This document shows positions 22,059-31,041 of a stretch of 45,738 bases of DNA, piece after piece. The notes under the pieces are model-generated. The model was not told the DNA's origin and ran no database searches. It saw nothing but the letters and a program-made list of their open reading frames with translations. Each line of letters starts with the position of its first letter. Within the stretch, counting starts at the first letter, position 1. The position numbers were made by a program, and so were the translations under genes. The stretch comes from CAUUGB01 sp963544615 (GTDB lineage: Bacteria; Patescibacteriota; Microgenomatia; UBA1400; PJMF01): contig CAUUGB010000004.1 of NCBI GenBank assembly GCA_963544615.1, positions 1 to 45,738 of the forward strand. Direction: 5' to 3'.

Positions 22059-23365
22059 AAATATTTTTCTATGGCTACTGGATAATTCCAATTAGCTAAA
22101 CTTTCTTCTCCGGGGGTATTCAGACGCCAGCTCTCACCGTGCCAATCTTGCCAAGGAACAATAATGAGTTTAGCCTTTTGTTGGAGAACATGCTCTCTTA
22201 AAGCGGTGGCCAATTTTTTATCGCTTAGGTTAGGGGGTAAGTGGTTAACTTTAGCTAAATTTGTTTTTACTTTTGGGTTGAGTGACTTCACCCAAGGAAA
22301 TAAAGGCAGAGTATCGTGAGTAGAAGTACAAAGCACTTTATTGGCAGTTTTTTGGGGAAATTTTAATTTAATGTGTCCTGTTTTGCTGTTAGCTGCTTGC
22401 TGGTCTAAATTAACACTCAGGGTTAAAACTTCAATTCCAGCCACAGCATATTTTTTCATAAATTGTTCTAGCCTCATGCTCTCACTGGCTAAATCTTCAA
22501 AATAAATACCTAAATTAAGTTTTTGGGCTTGCATTAAAATAGCTAAAATAGCACTTTCACCTGGACCGGGAACTTTTTTGCTCCAATGTGGGTTTTTAAG
22601 TGACATCATGCCATAGCGAAAAAAACCATTAGCATGATCTAAGCGCACTAAGTCAAAAAAATTAGCTAAAAATTTTAAGCGGGTGTTAAAAATTGCCACA
22701 ATCTCATCGGGTTTGCTGCCTGCCCAATTATATAAAGGATGACCCCAGTATTGTGCGGCAAAAGGCTCATCTTTGCTTGATGGTACTCCCGATTGGAGAA
22801 TTAATTCACCTGTTTTAGGGAGCATAAATAATTCTTGATGTGACCATACCAGCGAACTTTCTCTGCCCAAGTAAAAGGGTAAGTCGCCTAAAAGTAATTG
22901 TCCGGATGCTGCGGCAGCTTTTTTTAGTTGCAGTAATTGATTGGTTAAAAAATATTGCTCTTGCAGATATACTTCAATTCTTTTTGCCAATTCTTGTCTT
23001 TTCAGATTTACCGCATGGTGATTATAGCTGGCAATTTCTTCTGGCCATTGCCACCAGCAAATAGTTTGGTAGTGCTCAGATAAGGCTTGATAAAGAGCAA
23101 AATCTAGCAACCAATCTTGATTGGCAGAGAGAAAATCATGGTAAGTTAACAGCCAAGTGCGGTATTTTTGTGGAACTTGATGATCATAAAAAAAAGACGC
23201 TACTCCAATGCCTTGGTTGCGGTATGGTTGCTCAATTGGCCCAGAAATAGGTAGCATTTGCCAGCCCTGTTGATGAGTTTTATCCAACCAGCAAAGAAAA
23301 TCTATGGCACCTTGAAATCCTGGTAAACTGCTTAAAGGCAATAAAGTGGCAACAGGAGTTGACAT
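22055..23365 (-). CDS. malQ: 4-alpha-glucanotransferase (GH77, amylomaltase)
   Basis: MalQ disproportionates maltodextrins by moving alpha-1,4-glucan segments. The protein has 436 residues, shorter than the usual ~500. GH77 features in order: LPLSSLPGFQGAIDFLCWLD at the start, GDLPFYLGRESSLVWSH (about 160-176), VRLDHANGFFRYG with the nucleophile Asp (about 240), YFEDLA with the acid/base Glu (about 290), and STHDTLPL with the third Asp (about 340). Together with the GlgX-like protein it points to alpha-glucan use. The -10 box is 6 nt from the ATG. The stop overlaps the ung start. Confidence 0.92.
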   Translation of the reverse strand: MSTPVATLLPLSSLPGFQGAIDFLCWLDKTHQQGWQMLPISGPIEQPYRNQGIGVASFFYDHQVPQKYRTWLLTYHDFLSANQDWLLDFALYQALSEHYQTICWWQWPEEIASYNHHAVNLKRQELAKRIEVYLQEQYFLTNQLLQLKKAAAASGQLLLGDLPFYLGRESSLVWSHQELFMLPKTGELILQSGVPSSKDEPFAAQYWGHPLYNWAGSKPDEIVAIFNTRLKFLANFFDLVRLDHANGFFRYGMMSLKNPHWSKKVPGPGESAILAILMQAQKLNLGIYFEDLASESMRLEQFMKKYAVAGIEVLTLSVNLDQQAANSKTGHIKLKFPQKTANKVLCTSTHDTLPLFPWVKSLNPKVKTNLAKVNHLPPNLSDKKLATALREHVLQQKAKLIIVPWQDWHGESWRLNTPGEESLANWNYPVAIEKYL

Positions 23366-23377
23366 ATGCTCATTATA
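23363..23377 (-). promoter_or_regulatory. malQ -10 box next to the ATG
   Basis: Minus strand TATAAT (23377-23372) lies 6 nt before the ATG at 23365, predicting a leaderless malQ-ung mRNA. The -35 is unclear. Confidence 0.55.
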
Positions 23378-23427
23378 CCCTTTATCAAAGAAAAGTTTGT
23401 CTTAATGAAGTTTTTGTTGAGGTAAAA

Positions 23428-24537
23428 TTACTCTTTAGAGGGTGAGTCTTTTAAGGCTAATAAATTGCCCTGAATAAATAAATCTAGGTCGCCATCTAAA
23501 ACAGCGCTGGTATTGCTGGTTTCAATTCCACTCCTGGTATCTTTAACTAGTTGGTAGGGGTGCAGGACATAGTTTCTAATTTGTGTGCCCCAGCTAGCCA
23601 TAGTTTGTCCCGCTTTTAAGTCTTTAATCTCTTTGGCTTTTTGCTCTGCTTTCATTAGGGCTAATTTGCCTTTAAGAATTTGCAGCGCTCTGACTTTGTT
23701 TTGCTCTTGTGAGCGCTCTTGGCGACATTTTACCGTGAGGTTTAAGGGTAAATAAGTTAACTCCACTGCGGTATTAACTTTATTTACATTTTGCCCTCCT
23801 GCTCCTCCAGAGCGAGAAAAGTGCCACGCTAAATCATCATTGCTTATCTCAATGCTGTGATCATCGCTTCTAAAAAGTGGTAAAGTCTCTACTAGGGCAA
23901 AAGAAGTTTGGCGCAAATTGTCAGCATTAAATGGCGACAATCTGACTAGTCGGTGAGTGCCAGCTTCACCTTTGAGCATGCCGTAAGCATATTTGGCATC
24001 AACTTCAAAACTGATTGATTTAATGCCTGCTTCATCGCCGCGTGATTGGCTAATTAATTGATGTTTCCAACCGCTTCTCTCAAAATAGCGCTGATAAGAG
24101 CGGGAGAGGATTTGTGCCCAATCCATGGCTTCGGTGCCCCCTTGTCCAGCATGAATACTAAAAATGGCTCCCAAGCTGTCGTATTTGCCATTGAGATATT
24201 TTTGCAGTTGCAACCTTTTAATTTGTTGGACAAGTTTTTGTGCTGTTGATTGCAATTGATTTTGGTAGGTGGCCTTCTCTCCTTCTTGAGCGAGTAAAAA
24301 TTCAATGGTTTTGATTTCTTCAATGCTATCTTGAAGCTGCCTTGCTTGCTCCAGCTGAACTTGCAAGTCACCGATTTGGCGCATAACTTTGCTTGCCTGA
24401 GGTTGTTGCCAAAAATCAGCGATTAAAGTTTGCTCTTCGAGTTCTTGAAGATGTGTTTGCAGTTGTGGCAAATTATAACCTGACCACAAGTTTTCTGCTT
24501 GAGAAAGCAATTGAGCAATCTGTTTAGCGTCCAACAT
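23428..24537 (-). CDS. prfB: Peptide chain release factor 2
   Basis: RF2 reads UAA and UGA stops and triggers peptide release. The protein has 369 residues, full length. The SPF tripeptide that discriminates stop codons is at 201-203 and the catalytic GGQ at 247-249 (SGGAGGQNVNK). The N-terminal helical domain is complete. The frame is continuous: the programmed +1 frameshift with in-frame UGA that autoregulates many prfB genes is absent. An RF2 with an intact SPF fits UGA being a stop here. It is downstream of the HTH-NTase gene with an 18-nt gap and no clear SD. Confidence 0.96.
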   Translation of the reverse strand: MLDAKQIAQLLSQAENLWSGYNLPQLQTHLQELEEQTLIADFWQQPQASKVMRQIGDLQVQLEQARQLQDSIEEIKTIEFLLAQEGEKATYQNQLQSTAQKLVQQIKRLQLQKYLNGKYDSLGAIFSIHAGQGGTEAMDWAQILSRSYQRYFERSGWKHQLISQSRGDEAGIKSISFEVDAKYAYGMLKGEAGTHRLVRLSPFNADNLRQTSFALVETLPLFRSDDHSIEISNDDLAWHFSRSGGAGGQNVNKVNTAVELTYLPLNLTVKCRQERSQEQNKVRALQILKGKLALMKAEQKAKEIKDLKAGQTMASWGTQIRNYVLHPYQLVKDTRSGIETSNTSAVLDGDLDLFIQGNLLALKDSPSKE

Positions 24538-24555
24538 AATTTGATGAATGAGGAA

Positions 24556-25146
24556 TTAAAATTTACCTCGAGCGACAAAAGCTTCTTCATCACCCATGAT
24601 CATCATTCTCTTGCCATACATAATTTCCATAATAAAAGGATCGCGTCTTTGTTTGCGGAACTTAAATTCTTTTTCATCAAAAACAGTGAAATTAATTTCT
24701 CTGCCTAGTCTTTTTTCTTCTTCTTTAAGGAGAACTTCTAGCTCTGGAACTACTATCTCACCAACAATCAGCACATCTAAATCATCGCTTTTGGGTTCTC
24801 GATTAAAAAAATGACTGGTAAAAACTACGTAATCAATCTTACCCAGTTTGCGCTTAAAACGACGAATTTTTTTACCCAAACCTGTTTCCTTAAAAATTAA
24901 GGCTTGCAGTTCGGGAAAAAAAACATAGGCTTTGTTAGCGCTAAAGTATTGGCGATTACCGCGGTTTTCGCTCAGCAGTGCCCCAGCTTTGGTTAAATGA
25001 AGCAATTCACGGCGCACCGCATTGATTTCTTCACTTACTAATCTAGTTGCTTCTCTAATATAATAGAGTTCATTAGCATTGGTAAAAAACAACTCCAAAA
25101 TTTTGACCCTAACTCTGCTAGTAATCAAATCTTGTAGTTTTGCCAT
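24556..25146 (-). CDS. Winged-helix / nucleotidyltransferase-like regulator
   Basis: The 196-residue protein joins an N-terminal winged HTH (about 1-80: VRVKILELFF, YYIREATRLVSEEINAVRRELLHL) to a C-terminal nucleotidyltransferase-like domain (about 100-190) with SDDLDVLIVGE, the DxD of the DNA-polymerase-beta-type fold. The Gly-Ser that normally starts that motif reads FTS here. Proteins of this design are, to my knowledge, frequent in CPR genomes. The target is unknown. A DNA-binding regulator with a sensing or modifying domain is plausible. It starts 1 nt after the DUF3048 stop. Confidence 0.75.
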   Translation of the reverse strand: MAKLQDLITSRVRVKILELFFTNANELYYIREATRLVSEEINAVRRELLHLTKAGALLSENRGNRQYFSANKAYVFFPELQALIFKETGLGKKIRRFKRKLGKIDYVVFTSHFFNREPKSDDLDVLIVGEIVVPELEVLLKEEEKRLGREINFTVFDEKEFKFRKQRRDPFIMEIMYGKRMMIMGDEEAFVARGKF

Positions 25147-25147
25147 T

Positions 25148-26365
25148 TTAATAAGTTACTTTGTTACCGATTTTAATCACTGAAACCCACACTTTACCTG
25201 GTTGTAGTGGTTTAGAAAAAGTTAATTCGCTCTCACGAGTTTTCTTTTCCCAGGTAATTGGAGTGGCACTGCCGCCGCTAAAAAGAATTCCTTCGCCTTT
25301 GCCAATGACATCATACATCATGTGTTTAACTTCATTTAAGGGACCTCTTTCTTTGGCAAACATCACCACCACATTGCGGAAAGCTAGGGGAGCGTCACTG
25401 TTTAAGTCTTTTTGGACTACTTTGCCATTGCTGCGTATATAGGCATTACTATCTTTATCATATTTCCAGCTCACCTCAAATCCAGGTGTGCCCCAAAAAT
25501 CATAACTAACTGTTTGCTCACTGCCTGATGGAGTCATTTCAGCAAAATCCCAACCGGTGTAGCCTTTAGCCCAATCAGTGCCAGGTACAGTAGTTTTTTT
25601 CACCACTGTATCAGGAGACATATTAGTCCAGCCACGTTTCTTTGCTACTGCCCAAAGTTTCTCGGTGGTGGTGGTCATGGTGTGTTCAGTGGCTATTTCT
25701 TTGCCAGGAATACGATTGTAGTCACGAATGAAAGTGGGGTAACCTACAGAGAATTGATTAATATCATTGTTTTGCGCCCAACCATAACTTTCAATTTGAT
25801 TAAGGGCATGTGTCTCCGGAGTGCTGTCATCATTGGCACCACCAACATGCACATACATTGGCCGGTTAAAGCCAGAAGCTAAATTAATGTAATAAGTTCG
25901 TGCGGAGCGAATGGGGGCTAAAAGCACATCGTCTTTTTGGGCATCACAATAATACATTGCCATAAAACGGGTAATCCCTCCCTCAGCTACTAGTTCGAAC
26001 ACAATATCTGCTTTAGAAAGACCAGATTGAGGTCTGGCGTCTTGTGAGTTTTCAATCATCACTGCCAGGGGACGTCTTTGCTGCCAGGCTTGTTTTTCTA
26101 CTGTGGTATATTTTTCGCCATTTAAAGGACAAGCCTCGGTACGAGCCATGCTAGAGTCAATTTGCAGCAAACTGCCTTCGGTTTCATGCTTACTATTTTC
26201 TGCTTGTTTCTCTGTATTTTGATTGTCGGCAACAACCGTTAATTTAGGTTTGAAAATAAATTTACCTGCAGTAAAGCTAACTATTAAAAGTAGCAAGGGA
26301 ATAACATAGTAAAACTTACTCTCTTTTTTAACTGGTTGACTGGGTATAGGTCTTAAAATTTGCAT
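25148..26365 (-). CDS. DUF3048 (YerB-like) anchored extracytoplasmic protein
   Basis: The 405-residue protein has a basic N-terminus, one membrane segment (about 18-34), a linker, then DUF3048. The domain is recognised by RRPLAVMIENSQDARPQSGL and KADIVFELVAEGGITRFMA (about 95-135), followed by LAPIRSARTYYINLA. The C-terminal part (about 290-400) has the FAKERGPLNEVKHMMYDVIGKG stretch typical of the family's second domain. The cellular function is not known; homologs are envelope lipoproteins or anchored proteins. A good RBS (AGGAAAGGA) precedes the ATG. It is part of the frr-rseP-...-prfB run. Confidence 0.85.
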   Translation of the reverse strand: MQILRPIPSQPVKKESKFYYVIPLLLLIVSFTAGKFIFKPKLTVVADNQNTEKQAENSKHETEGSLLQIDSSMARTEACPLNGEKYTTVEKQAWQQRRPLAVMIENSQDARPQSGLSKADIVFELVAEGGITRFMAMYYCDAQKDDVLLAPIRSARTYYINLASGFNRPMYVHVGGANDDSTPETHALNQIESYGWAQNNDINQFSVGYPTFIRDYNRIPGKEIATEHTMTTTTEKLWAVAKKRGWTNMSPDTVVKKTTVPGTDWAKGYTGWDFAEMTPSGSEQTVSYDFWGTPGFEVSWKYDKDSNAYIRSNGKVVQKDLNSDAPLAFRNVVVMFAKERGPLNEVKHMMYDVIGKGEGILFSGGSATPITWEKKTRESELTFSKPLQPGKVWVSVIKIGNKVTY

Positions 26366-26380
26366 CGGATTTGTCCTTTC

Positions 26381-26614
26381 CTAGTTTGTCAGGAAATAAA
26401 CTGTTATTAACACTGCGCTCACTACGATTGTAGCTAAACCTGTACGTTGTAAATCGCGCCAATAAATTTTTGGTGAGAAACCAAAAAAATCAAACTCCTC
26501 AATTGTATCATTTTTTTCCTCAGCTGTCACTTGAGCTGGAGAGTTAGTTGACGGTGATTGTCTTAAAGACTTTTTAGTTTTCTTTTTTTTGTAACGAGTA
26601 GCTCGCTGTCCCAT
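26381..26614 (-). CDS. Small single-pass membrane protein (77 aa)
   Basis: Unrecognised. A strongly basic N-terminus (KKKKTKKSLR), an acidic middle (EEKNDTIEEFDFFGFSP) and one C-terminal membrane segment (about 58-75) make it look like a tail-anchored cytoplasmic protein. It sits 15 nt after rseP and 15 nt before the DUF3048 gene, so co-transcription is likely. SecE has similar size and topology, but I see no SecE-specific motif and would not assign it. Confidence 0.65.
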   Translation of the reverse strand: MGQRATRYKKKKTKKSLRQSPSTNSPAQVTAEEKNDTIEEFDFFGFSPKIYWRDLQRTGLATIVVSAVLITVYFLTN

Positions 26615-26629
26615 AAGTACTTTCTAAAA

Positions 26630-27766
26630 TTAAGAAAAAATGCGCCAAATATCATTACCAGTAATTAAAATGGTTAAAATAATTAAAAAAACTATCCCAG
26701 CATAATTAATGCCACTTTCAATTTTGGCAATTCTGCTGCGTCCACAAATTTTTTCTAAAATAATCAGTAGCAGATGCCCGCCATCGACTGCGGGAATAGG
26801 TAGTAGATTAATTAATCCTAGATTAAGAGATAGTAGAGCAGTAAATTGAATAATAGCTAAAAAACCTGCTGCAAAAGTTTGCTGCCGAGTTAATTCACTC
26901 ACAATTCCTACCGGTCCCATGATAGCTAATTGACTATGAGATTGTTTGTGAAAAAGTTTTCCTACGGTGCGTCCAATTTCACCCAACATACTGGTAGATA
27001 AAAACAAAGCCTGTTTGCTACCATAATAAATGCTTTTAGGTAAATGTTGCCACCAGGGCAAATGGTAAAACTGAATATTACTAAGTATCACGCCTAAAGC
27101 CCCACTGCCAGGGGGACGCTGTTGCATAGTTCTCACATATACGTAATACTCTTTTGGGGTGCCGGTACATTTGCCACCCTGGCACGCGTCAATTAAAGTT
27201 AGTTTTAAGTGTTCACCTTGATGTTGATTAATAAATTCAATGGTAGCAGCAATATCTTGGGGAGTAAATTGCTCATTATTTTCTGCGGTAATTAGGGCAA
27301 TTTTACTCTCTGCCATTAGTTGTGCTTGTTCTGCTGGTGAGCCTGGCTCTAAAGCTTGAATATAAACACTGCCCTCATCGCTTTGAGGAATACCCAATTG
27401 GCAGAAAACCAGCATAAAAATTAAACAAGCTAAAAGTAAATTCATCACTGGTCCGGCGAGAATCACCACAATGCGTTGCCAAGCTTTAAAACAATAAAAA
27501 GCTGGTACATCCTTTTGGCAAGCGGTTGGCTTTTGTGGTTCGGCTTCTTGACCAATCAGAGAACAGTATCCTCCCAAAGGCAGGGCATTGAGCACAAAAT
27601 CGGTGTTCCACCAGTGACCTAGCTGGCATAATTTGGGCGGCATGCCAATGCCAAATTCGCTCACTCCCATGCCAAAATATTTAGCCGCCAAAAAATGACC
27701 CAATTCATGGATAATGACTAAAACTGAGAGGATAAGAATAAAAACAATAATAGTGATGATAGCCAT
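26630..27766 (-). CDS. rseP: RseP/RIP site-2-type membrane metalloprotease
   Basis: Intramembrane zinc protease of 378 residues. The HExxH zinc motif is H20-E-L-G-H24 within the first membrane segment. A PDZ domain lies at about 125-210 (ALEPGSPAEQAQL). The second metal motif is in the C-terminal helices (INLLPIPAVDGGHLL, about 315-330). It cleaves anti-sigma factors or signal-peptide remnants inside the membrane. The substrate here is unknown, and no sigma/anti-sigma pair is in the window. The PDZ carries a ~25-residue Cys/Gly/Lys insertion (DACQGGKCTGTPKEYYVYV). It is 5 nt downstream of frr, a conserved neighbourhood. Confidence 0.93.
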   Translation of the reverse strand: MAIITIIVFILILSVLVIIHELGHFLAAKYFGMGVSEFGIGMPPKLCQLGHWWNTDFVLNALPLGGYCSLIGQEAEPQKPTACQKDVPAFYCFKAWQRIVVILAGPVMNLLLACLIFMLVFCQLGIPQSDEGSVYIQALEPGSPAEQAQLMAESKIALITAENNEQFTPQDIAATIEFINQHQGEHLKLTLIDACQGGKCTGTPKEYYVYVRTMQQRPPGSGALGVILSNIQFYHLPWWQHLPKSIYYGSKQALFLSTSMLGEIGRTVGKLFHKQSHSQLAIMGPVGIVSELTRQQTFAAGFLAIIQFTALLSLNLGLINLLPIPAVDGGHLLLIILEKICGRSRIAKIESGINYAGIVFLIILTILITGNDIWRIFS

Positions 27767-27771
27767 AGTAG

Positions 27772-28323
27772 TTAAATTTTTAGCAAAGCGGCTTTTTTGT
27801 CAGCCTCCATTTGTTCAATGTTTTCATTAGCTTTTTTCACTTGTGTTTCTAAATTTTCTAGGTTTGCTTTAATATCATCTTCACTGATGTTGGTATTACC
27901 TTTTTGCCCCACAATTTCTTTTTTAATTTCGCTTCTGAGGGTGCGCAACATTACCTTGCCTTCTTCAATTTTTTCACTTAAAATTTTCACCAGTTGAGCC
28001 CGATTTTCACCAGTTAAAGGGGGGACATTCAGGCGAATAATTTTACCATCCACCACTGGATGTAAATTAATCCCCGCTTGATTGATAGCATGTTCGATAG
28101 CGGCCAGTAAGCTTTCATCCCAAGGAGAAATAATCAGTAAGGTGGGGTCAGCCACACTAATGGTAGCTAATTCGGCAATTTTCATTTGGGTGCCATAAGC
28201 TTCAGCGCGCACATTATCAAGCAAGCTTGGGTTAGCCCCTCCAGTTCTAATGGCAGCTAATTCAGTTTGTAAATGCTTGATAAGTTTGTCGACACCTTGA
28301 TGAAATTTGGTAAAATCGTACAT
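27772..28323 (-). CDS. frr: Ribosome recycling factor
   Basis: RRF splits post-termination ribosomes with EF-G. The protein has 183 residues, the usual length (~185). Recognised by LAAIRTGGANPSLLDNVRAEAYG (about 23-45), VDGKIIRLNVPPLTGENR (about 94-111) and a long helical C-terminal half. The usual RTGRA reads RTGGA. A good RBS (AGAAAGGG) and an extended -10 (TGATATAAT, TATAAT near 28365-28360) precede it. Confidence 0.96.
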   Translation of the reverse strand: MYDFTKFHQGVDKLIKHLQTELAAIRTGGANPSLLDNVRAEAYGTQMKIAELATISVADPTLLIISPWDESLLAAIEHAINQAGINLHPVVDGKIIRLNVPPLTGENRAQLVKILSEKIEEGKVMLRTLRSEIKKEIVGQKGNTNISEDDIKANLENLETQVKKANENIEQMEADKKAALLKI

Positions 28324-28354
28324 GAACCCTTTCTGAAAGCTCGCTGATATCTAC

Positions 28355-28385
28355 CCCAATTATATCAAACAAGCTTGATATTGGG
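28355..28385 (-). promoter_or_regulatory. frr promoter with embedded inverted repeat
   Basis: Between murJ and frr the minus strand reads CCCAATATCAAG then TTTGATATAATTGGG. ATATCAA and TTGATAT form a 7-bp inverted repeat, bracketed by CCCAAT/ATTGGG. The extended -10 (TGATATAAT) lies in the right arm. It could be an operator, or a hairpin that attenuates read-through from murJ. Confidence 0.45.
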
Positions 28386-28397
28386 TGAAGAAAATTT

Positions 28398-30095
28398 CTA
28401 GCTCATCTCGCCGGAAATAATTTCGGTGGGGGGCATGAGCAGCTTGGGCTTTTCTTTTTTGCGTTGAAATTTTTTGGCAATATTAACTAAAATTTGCATT
28501 TCGGCAATGTGAAAAATTTTAGATAACAGGATATAAACACTGAGACCAATGATGGAAGTTATCCCAGTTAAAGCTAAAAGAGGAATAACTTTGGTGGTGT
28601 TAAAAACTAGAGTGTCAAGTGATTTGTAAGGAATATAAAGGCTCACGGCCATAATGGCAGCAATGGCATAAATTTTGATTTGTTCTAAAATAAAACTAAA
28701 AGTTAAAAGTTTTTTAACTTTAAAACTCAGCAGGAGGAGATATAAACAAGCTTCTAAAATGCCACAGGCAGCAATAGTAATGGCAATACCAGTTAATTGA
28801 TGGCTGTCTTGACGAATAGCTAAGGCTGCACCAATAAAAAATACGCAACTGGTAAAAAGAGAAATTAAAAAAGGAGTCACGGTATCTGAAAGAGCATGAA
28901 AACTGCGCACTAAAAGATGAAAAATAGCTTGAGCGGGAATAGATAAGGCCATAATCGCCACCATTTTAGCTACCTCTATAGTTAATTCCCAGGGAAAATT
29001 TCTGGTTCCAAAAACTAAACGAACTACAGGTAAGCGCAAAATTAACAGCAACACCGCTGCTGGACAAGCTAAATAAACAATTTGATTGAGAGATTGCAGG
29101 AGGGTTTTTTTAAATAAAGAAATATTACTTGGTTGAGAAAGGTCAGCTAAAAATGGCAAAGCAGCTTGAGCAATAGGTACTCCTATAAAGCGAACAGGCA
29201 TAATAATGAGTGAGCGGGCTAAAATTAAAATAGTGTAACCAATCCCATTGACACTAGTGACAAAATAAGACAAACCAAAGTTTTGAATTTCATTGATACC
29301 TAAAGTGAGAGTTCTGGCTGGCATCAGTGAGAAAAGTTTTTTTACTTCTATCATTTGCCACTGGAGACTAAATTGGTAGCGCCAGCCTAAATGATAGACA
29401 AAGGGGAGCTGGATAATCATGTGTAAAAAAGCACCTAAAATCACTCCTAGACCAGCAGCATAAATACCCAAACTGGAGTGAAAAAGATATGTCCCGGTGA
29501 CAATCCCAGCATTATAGAATAAAGGCACTATGGCTGGGACAATAAAACGCTGGTAGCTTTGCAGCATTCCAGAAAAAAAACTCGAGATAGCAAAAAAGAA
29601 TTGTCCCACCATCATAATTCTGGTGAGAGTAATAACGATTTCTATTTGGGTGTGATTATAAGCATCGCCAATACGCCAAGCTGTTAGTTCTGGGGCAAAA
29701 ATAAAAATCAGTACACAGGCAAGTAGAAAAAAAAGCAGTAAATAGTTTAAGCAAATGTTGGTAAAGTGAAAAGCTTTCGTGCGGTTGGTTTTTTTAAGCA
29801 AACTAAACAGGGGGATAAAAGAAGCTGAAAGCGCGCCCACAATTAAAAGTTGAAAAATAAGGTCGGGAATTTGAAATGCTACTCTAAAAGCATCATAAGC
29901 TTGCAGAGAAATTTGATTGCCGGCAAAAATTGCCAACAAAAAGCGATCACGCATAAAGCCAGAGACAGATACCAAACCATTAGCTAAAGTAATTACTGCC
30001 GCAGCAGAGAGAATTGAATTCTGCTGTGTTAATAACCAGTGATTAGAAAAAAGCGGTCCAGCCACTTTTATCATTTGTTGCCACCATTTTATCAT
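28398..30095 (-). CDS. murJ: Lipid II flippase MurJ (MviN)
   Basis: Polytopic membrane protein of 565 residues with about 14 membrane segments that flips lipid II for peptidoglycan synthesis. The N-terminal region contains the VSGFMRDRFLLAIFAG motif (about 40-55), where MurJ has SR.LG..RD..iA..fG, and FFAISSFFSGMLQSYQRF (about 160-177). The fold family is MOP/MATE. The -10 box is 10 nt before the ATG, so the mRNA is nearly leaderless. It heads a minus-strand run followed by frr. Confidence 0.93.
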   Translation of the reverse strand: MIKWWQQMIKVAGPLFSNHWLLTQQNSILSAAAVITLANGLVSVSGFMRDRFLLAIFAGNQISLQAYDAFRVAFQIPDLIFQLLIVGALSASFIPLFSLLKKTNRTKAFHFTNICLNYLLLFFLLACVLIFIFAPELTAWRIGDAYNHTQIEIVITLTRIMMVGQFFFAISSFFSGMLQSYQRFIVPAIVPLFYNAGIVTGTYLFHSSLGIYAAGLGVILGAFLHMIIQLPFVYHLGWRYQFSLQWQMIEVKKLFSLMPARTLTLGINEIQNFGLSYFVTSVNGIGYTILILARSLIIMPVRFIGVPIAQAALPFLADLSQPSNISLFKKTLLQSLNQIVYLACPAAVLLLILRLPVVRLVFGTRNFPWELTIEVAKMVAIMALSIPAQAIFHLLVRSFHALSDTVTPFLISLFTSCVFFIGAALAIRQDSHQLTGIAITIAACGILEACLYLLLLSFKVKKLLTFSFILEQIKIYAIAAIMAVSLYIPYKSLDTLVFNTTKVIPLLALTGITSIIGLSVYILLSKIFHIAEMQILVNIAKKFQRKKEKPKLLMPPTEIISGEMS

Positions 30096-30111
30096 TTGCA
30101 GATATATTATA
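30093..30111 (-). promoter_or_regulatory. murJ -10 box near the ATG
   Basis: Minus strand TATAAT (30111-30106) ends 10 nt before the ATG at 30095, with a predicted leader of only a few nucleotides. Confidence 0.5.
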
Positions 30112-30264
30112 ACTTATTTTTTTATCATAAATATTTTGTGTATAAGCTGACTACTTTTGGGAAACATTAAGATTGATAAATTTTAAGGATTGATGATTTT
30201 CACTTGCATTTGAGTGCCAAAAATGATAAAAATAAAAGTTCTCACCAAAGGAGTTACTTAAATT

Positions 30265-30849
30265 ATGAAACAAATAATTTTAGATGTAGAAACGCAAAAA
30301 GTTTTTAGTGATGTAGGCGGGTATTTTCCTGAACAATTGGGGATATCTTTTGTGGGAGTTTGTCTGCGTGATGGTTTTGGTGGTGAGGGGGAAATGAAAG
30401 GTTTTTTTGAGAAAGATTTACCTCAACTTTTCCCTTTACTGGAGGAGGCTGATGTAGTAATTGGTTTTAATATTGATGGTTTTGATATCCCTACTTTTGC
30501 GCCATATTATCAAGGTGATTTGAGTAAAATTCCCACCCTAGATTTATTGACGCAAATTAAAAAATCTGCTGGACATCGGATTAGCTTGGATTCTTGCGCC
30601 AAGGCTACTTTTAATCAGCAAAAAACGGGTGACGGTTTGGACGCGATACGCTACTACCGCCAAGGTAGACTAACTGAATTAGCAGATTATTGCTTGCAAG
30701 ATGTGCGTTTGACCAGATTACTTTATGACTATGGACGGCAAAAAGGACATGTTAAGTTTTACAATAAATGGAACCGATTAATTGAATGTCCCGTGGACTT
30801 TAGTTTTCGTCCCGCTAAAAATCAAGGGGTGCAATCAGCGCTATTTTAG
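30265..30849 (+). CDS. DEDDy-type 3'-5' exonuclease (YprB / RNase H-like)
   Basis: Exonuclease-fold protein of 194 residues. The DEDDy residues are visible: D7 and E9 (LDVET), an aspartate in FNIDGFDIPTF (D71 or D74), and Y142/D146 (DYCLQDVRLT), the Y-x3-D motif. This suits a stand-alone RNase H-like exonuclease acting on DNA or RNA. Substrate is unknown. It has a normal AAAGGAG ribosome-binding site 11 nt before the ATG, unlike its many leaderless neighbours. It is monocistronic and faces dnaK's 3' end. Confidence 0.85.
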   Translation: MKQIILDVETQKVFSDVGGYFPEQLGISFVGVCLRDGFGGEGEMKGFFEKDLPQLFPLLEEADVVIGFNIDGFDIPTFAPYYQGDLSKIPTLDLLTQIKKSAGHRISLDSCAKATFNQQKTGDGLDAIRYYRQGRLTELADYCLQDVRLTRLLYDYGRQKGHVKFYNKWNRLIECPVDFSFRPAKNQGVQSALF

Positions 30850-30991
30850 CTTTTTGGCAAAAAACTAAATAGCAAAAATATATTCCTCACCAACAAAATG
30901 TATAACCAACATTTTAGTTGAGTGTTGCCGGTATTGATGATAGTGCTAGCAATTAACATTCACTTGCAAGTGATAACGTATGGTGACAAAT
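30850..30991. other. Intergenic stretch with a 12-bp palindrome
   Basis: No gene seen. It holds a perfect palindrome CACTTGCAAGTG (30961-30972). A related CACTTGCATTTGAGTG lies upstream of the exonuclease near 30200, so the same site may flank that gene on both sides. Confidence 0.4.
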
Positions 30992-31026
30992 AAAAAAACG
31001 CCCCAGTTAAACCGGGGCATTTTTTT
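30992..31026 (-). terminator. Bidirectional intrinsic terminator, dnaK and exonuclease
   Basis: GCCCC (31000-31004) pairs with GGGGC (31014-31018), plus one G-T pair. A-run and T-run flanks (30992-30998 and 31020-31026) give a U-tract on both strands, so it can end dnaK (-) and, in the other direction, the exonuclease gene (+). Confidence 0.9.
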
Positions 31027-31041
31027 GACTTTAGTTGAGGG

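Noticed and set aside
26381..26614. The 77-aa membrane protein as SecE
   Set aside because: Size and topology fit, but no SecE motif and no nusG or ribosomal-protein neighbours.
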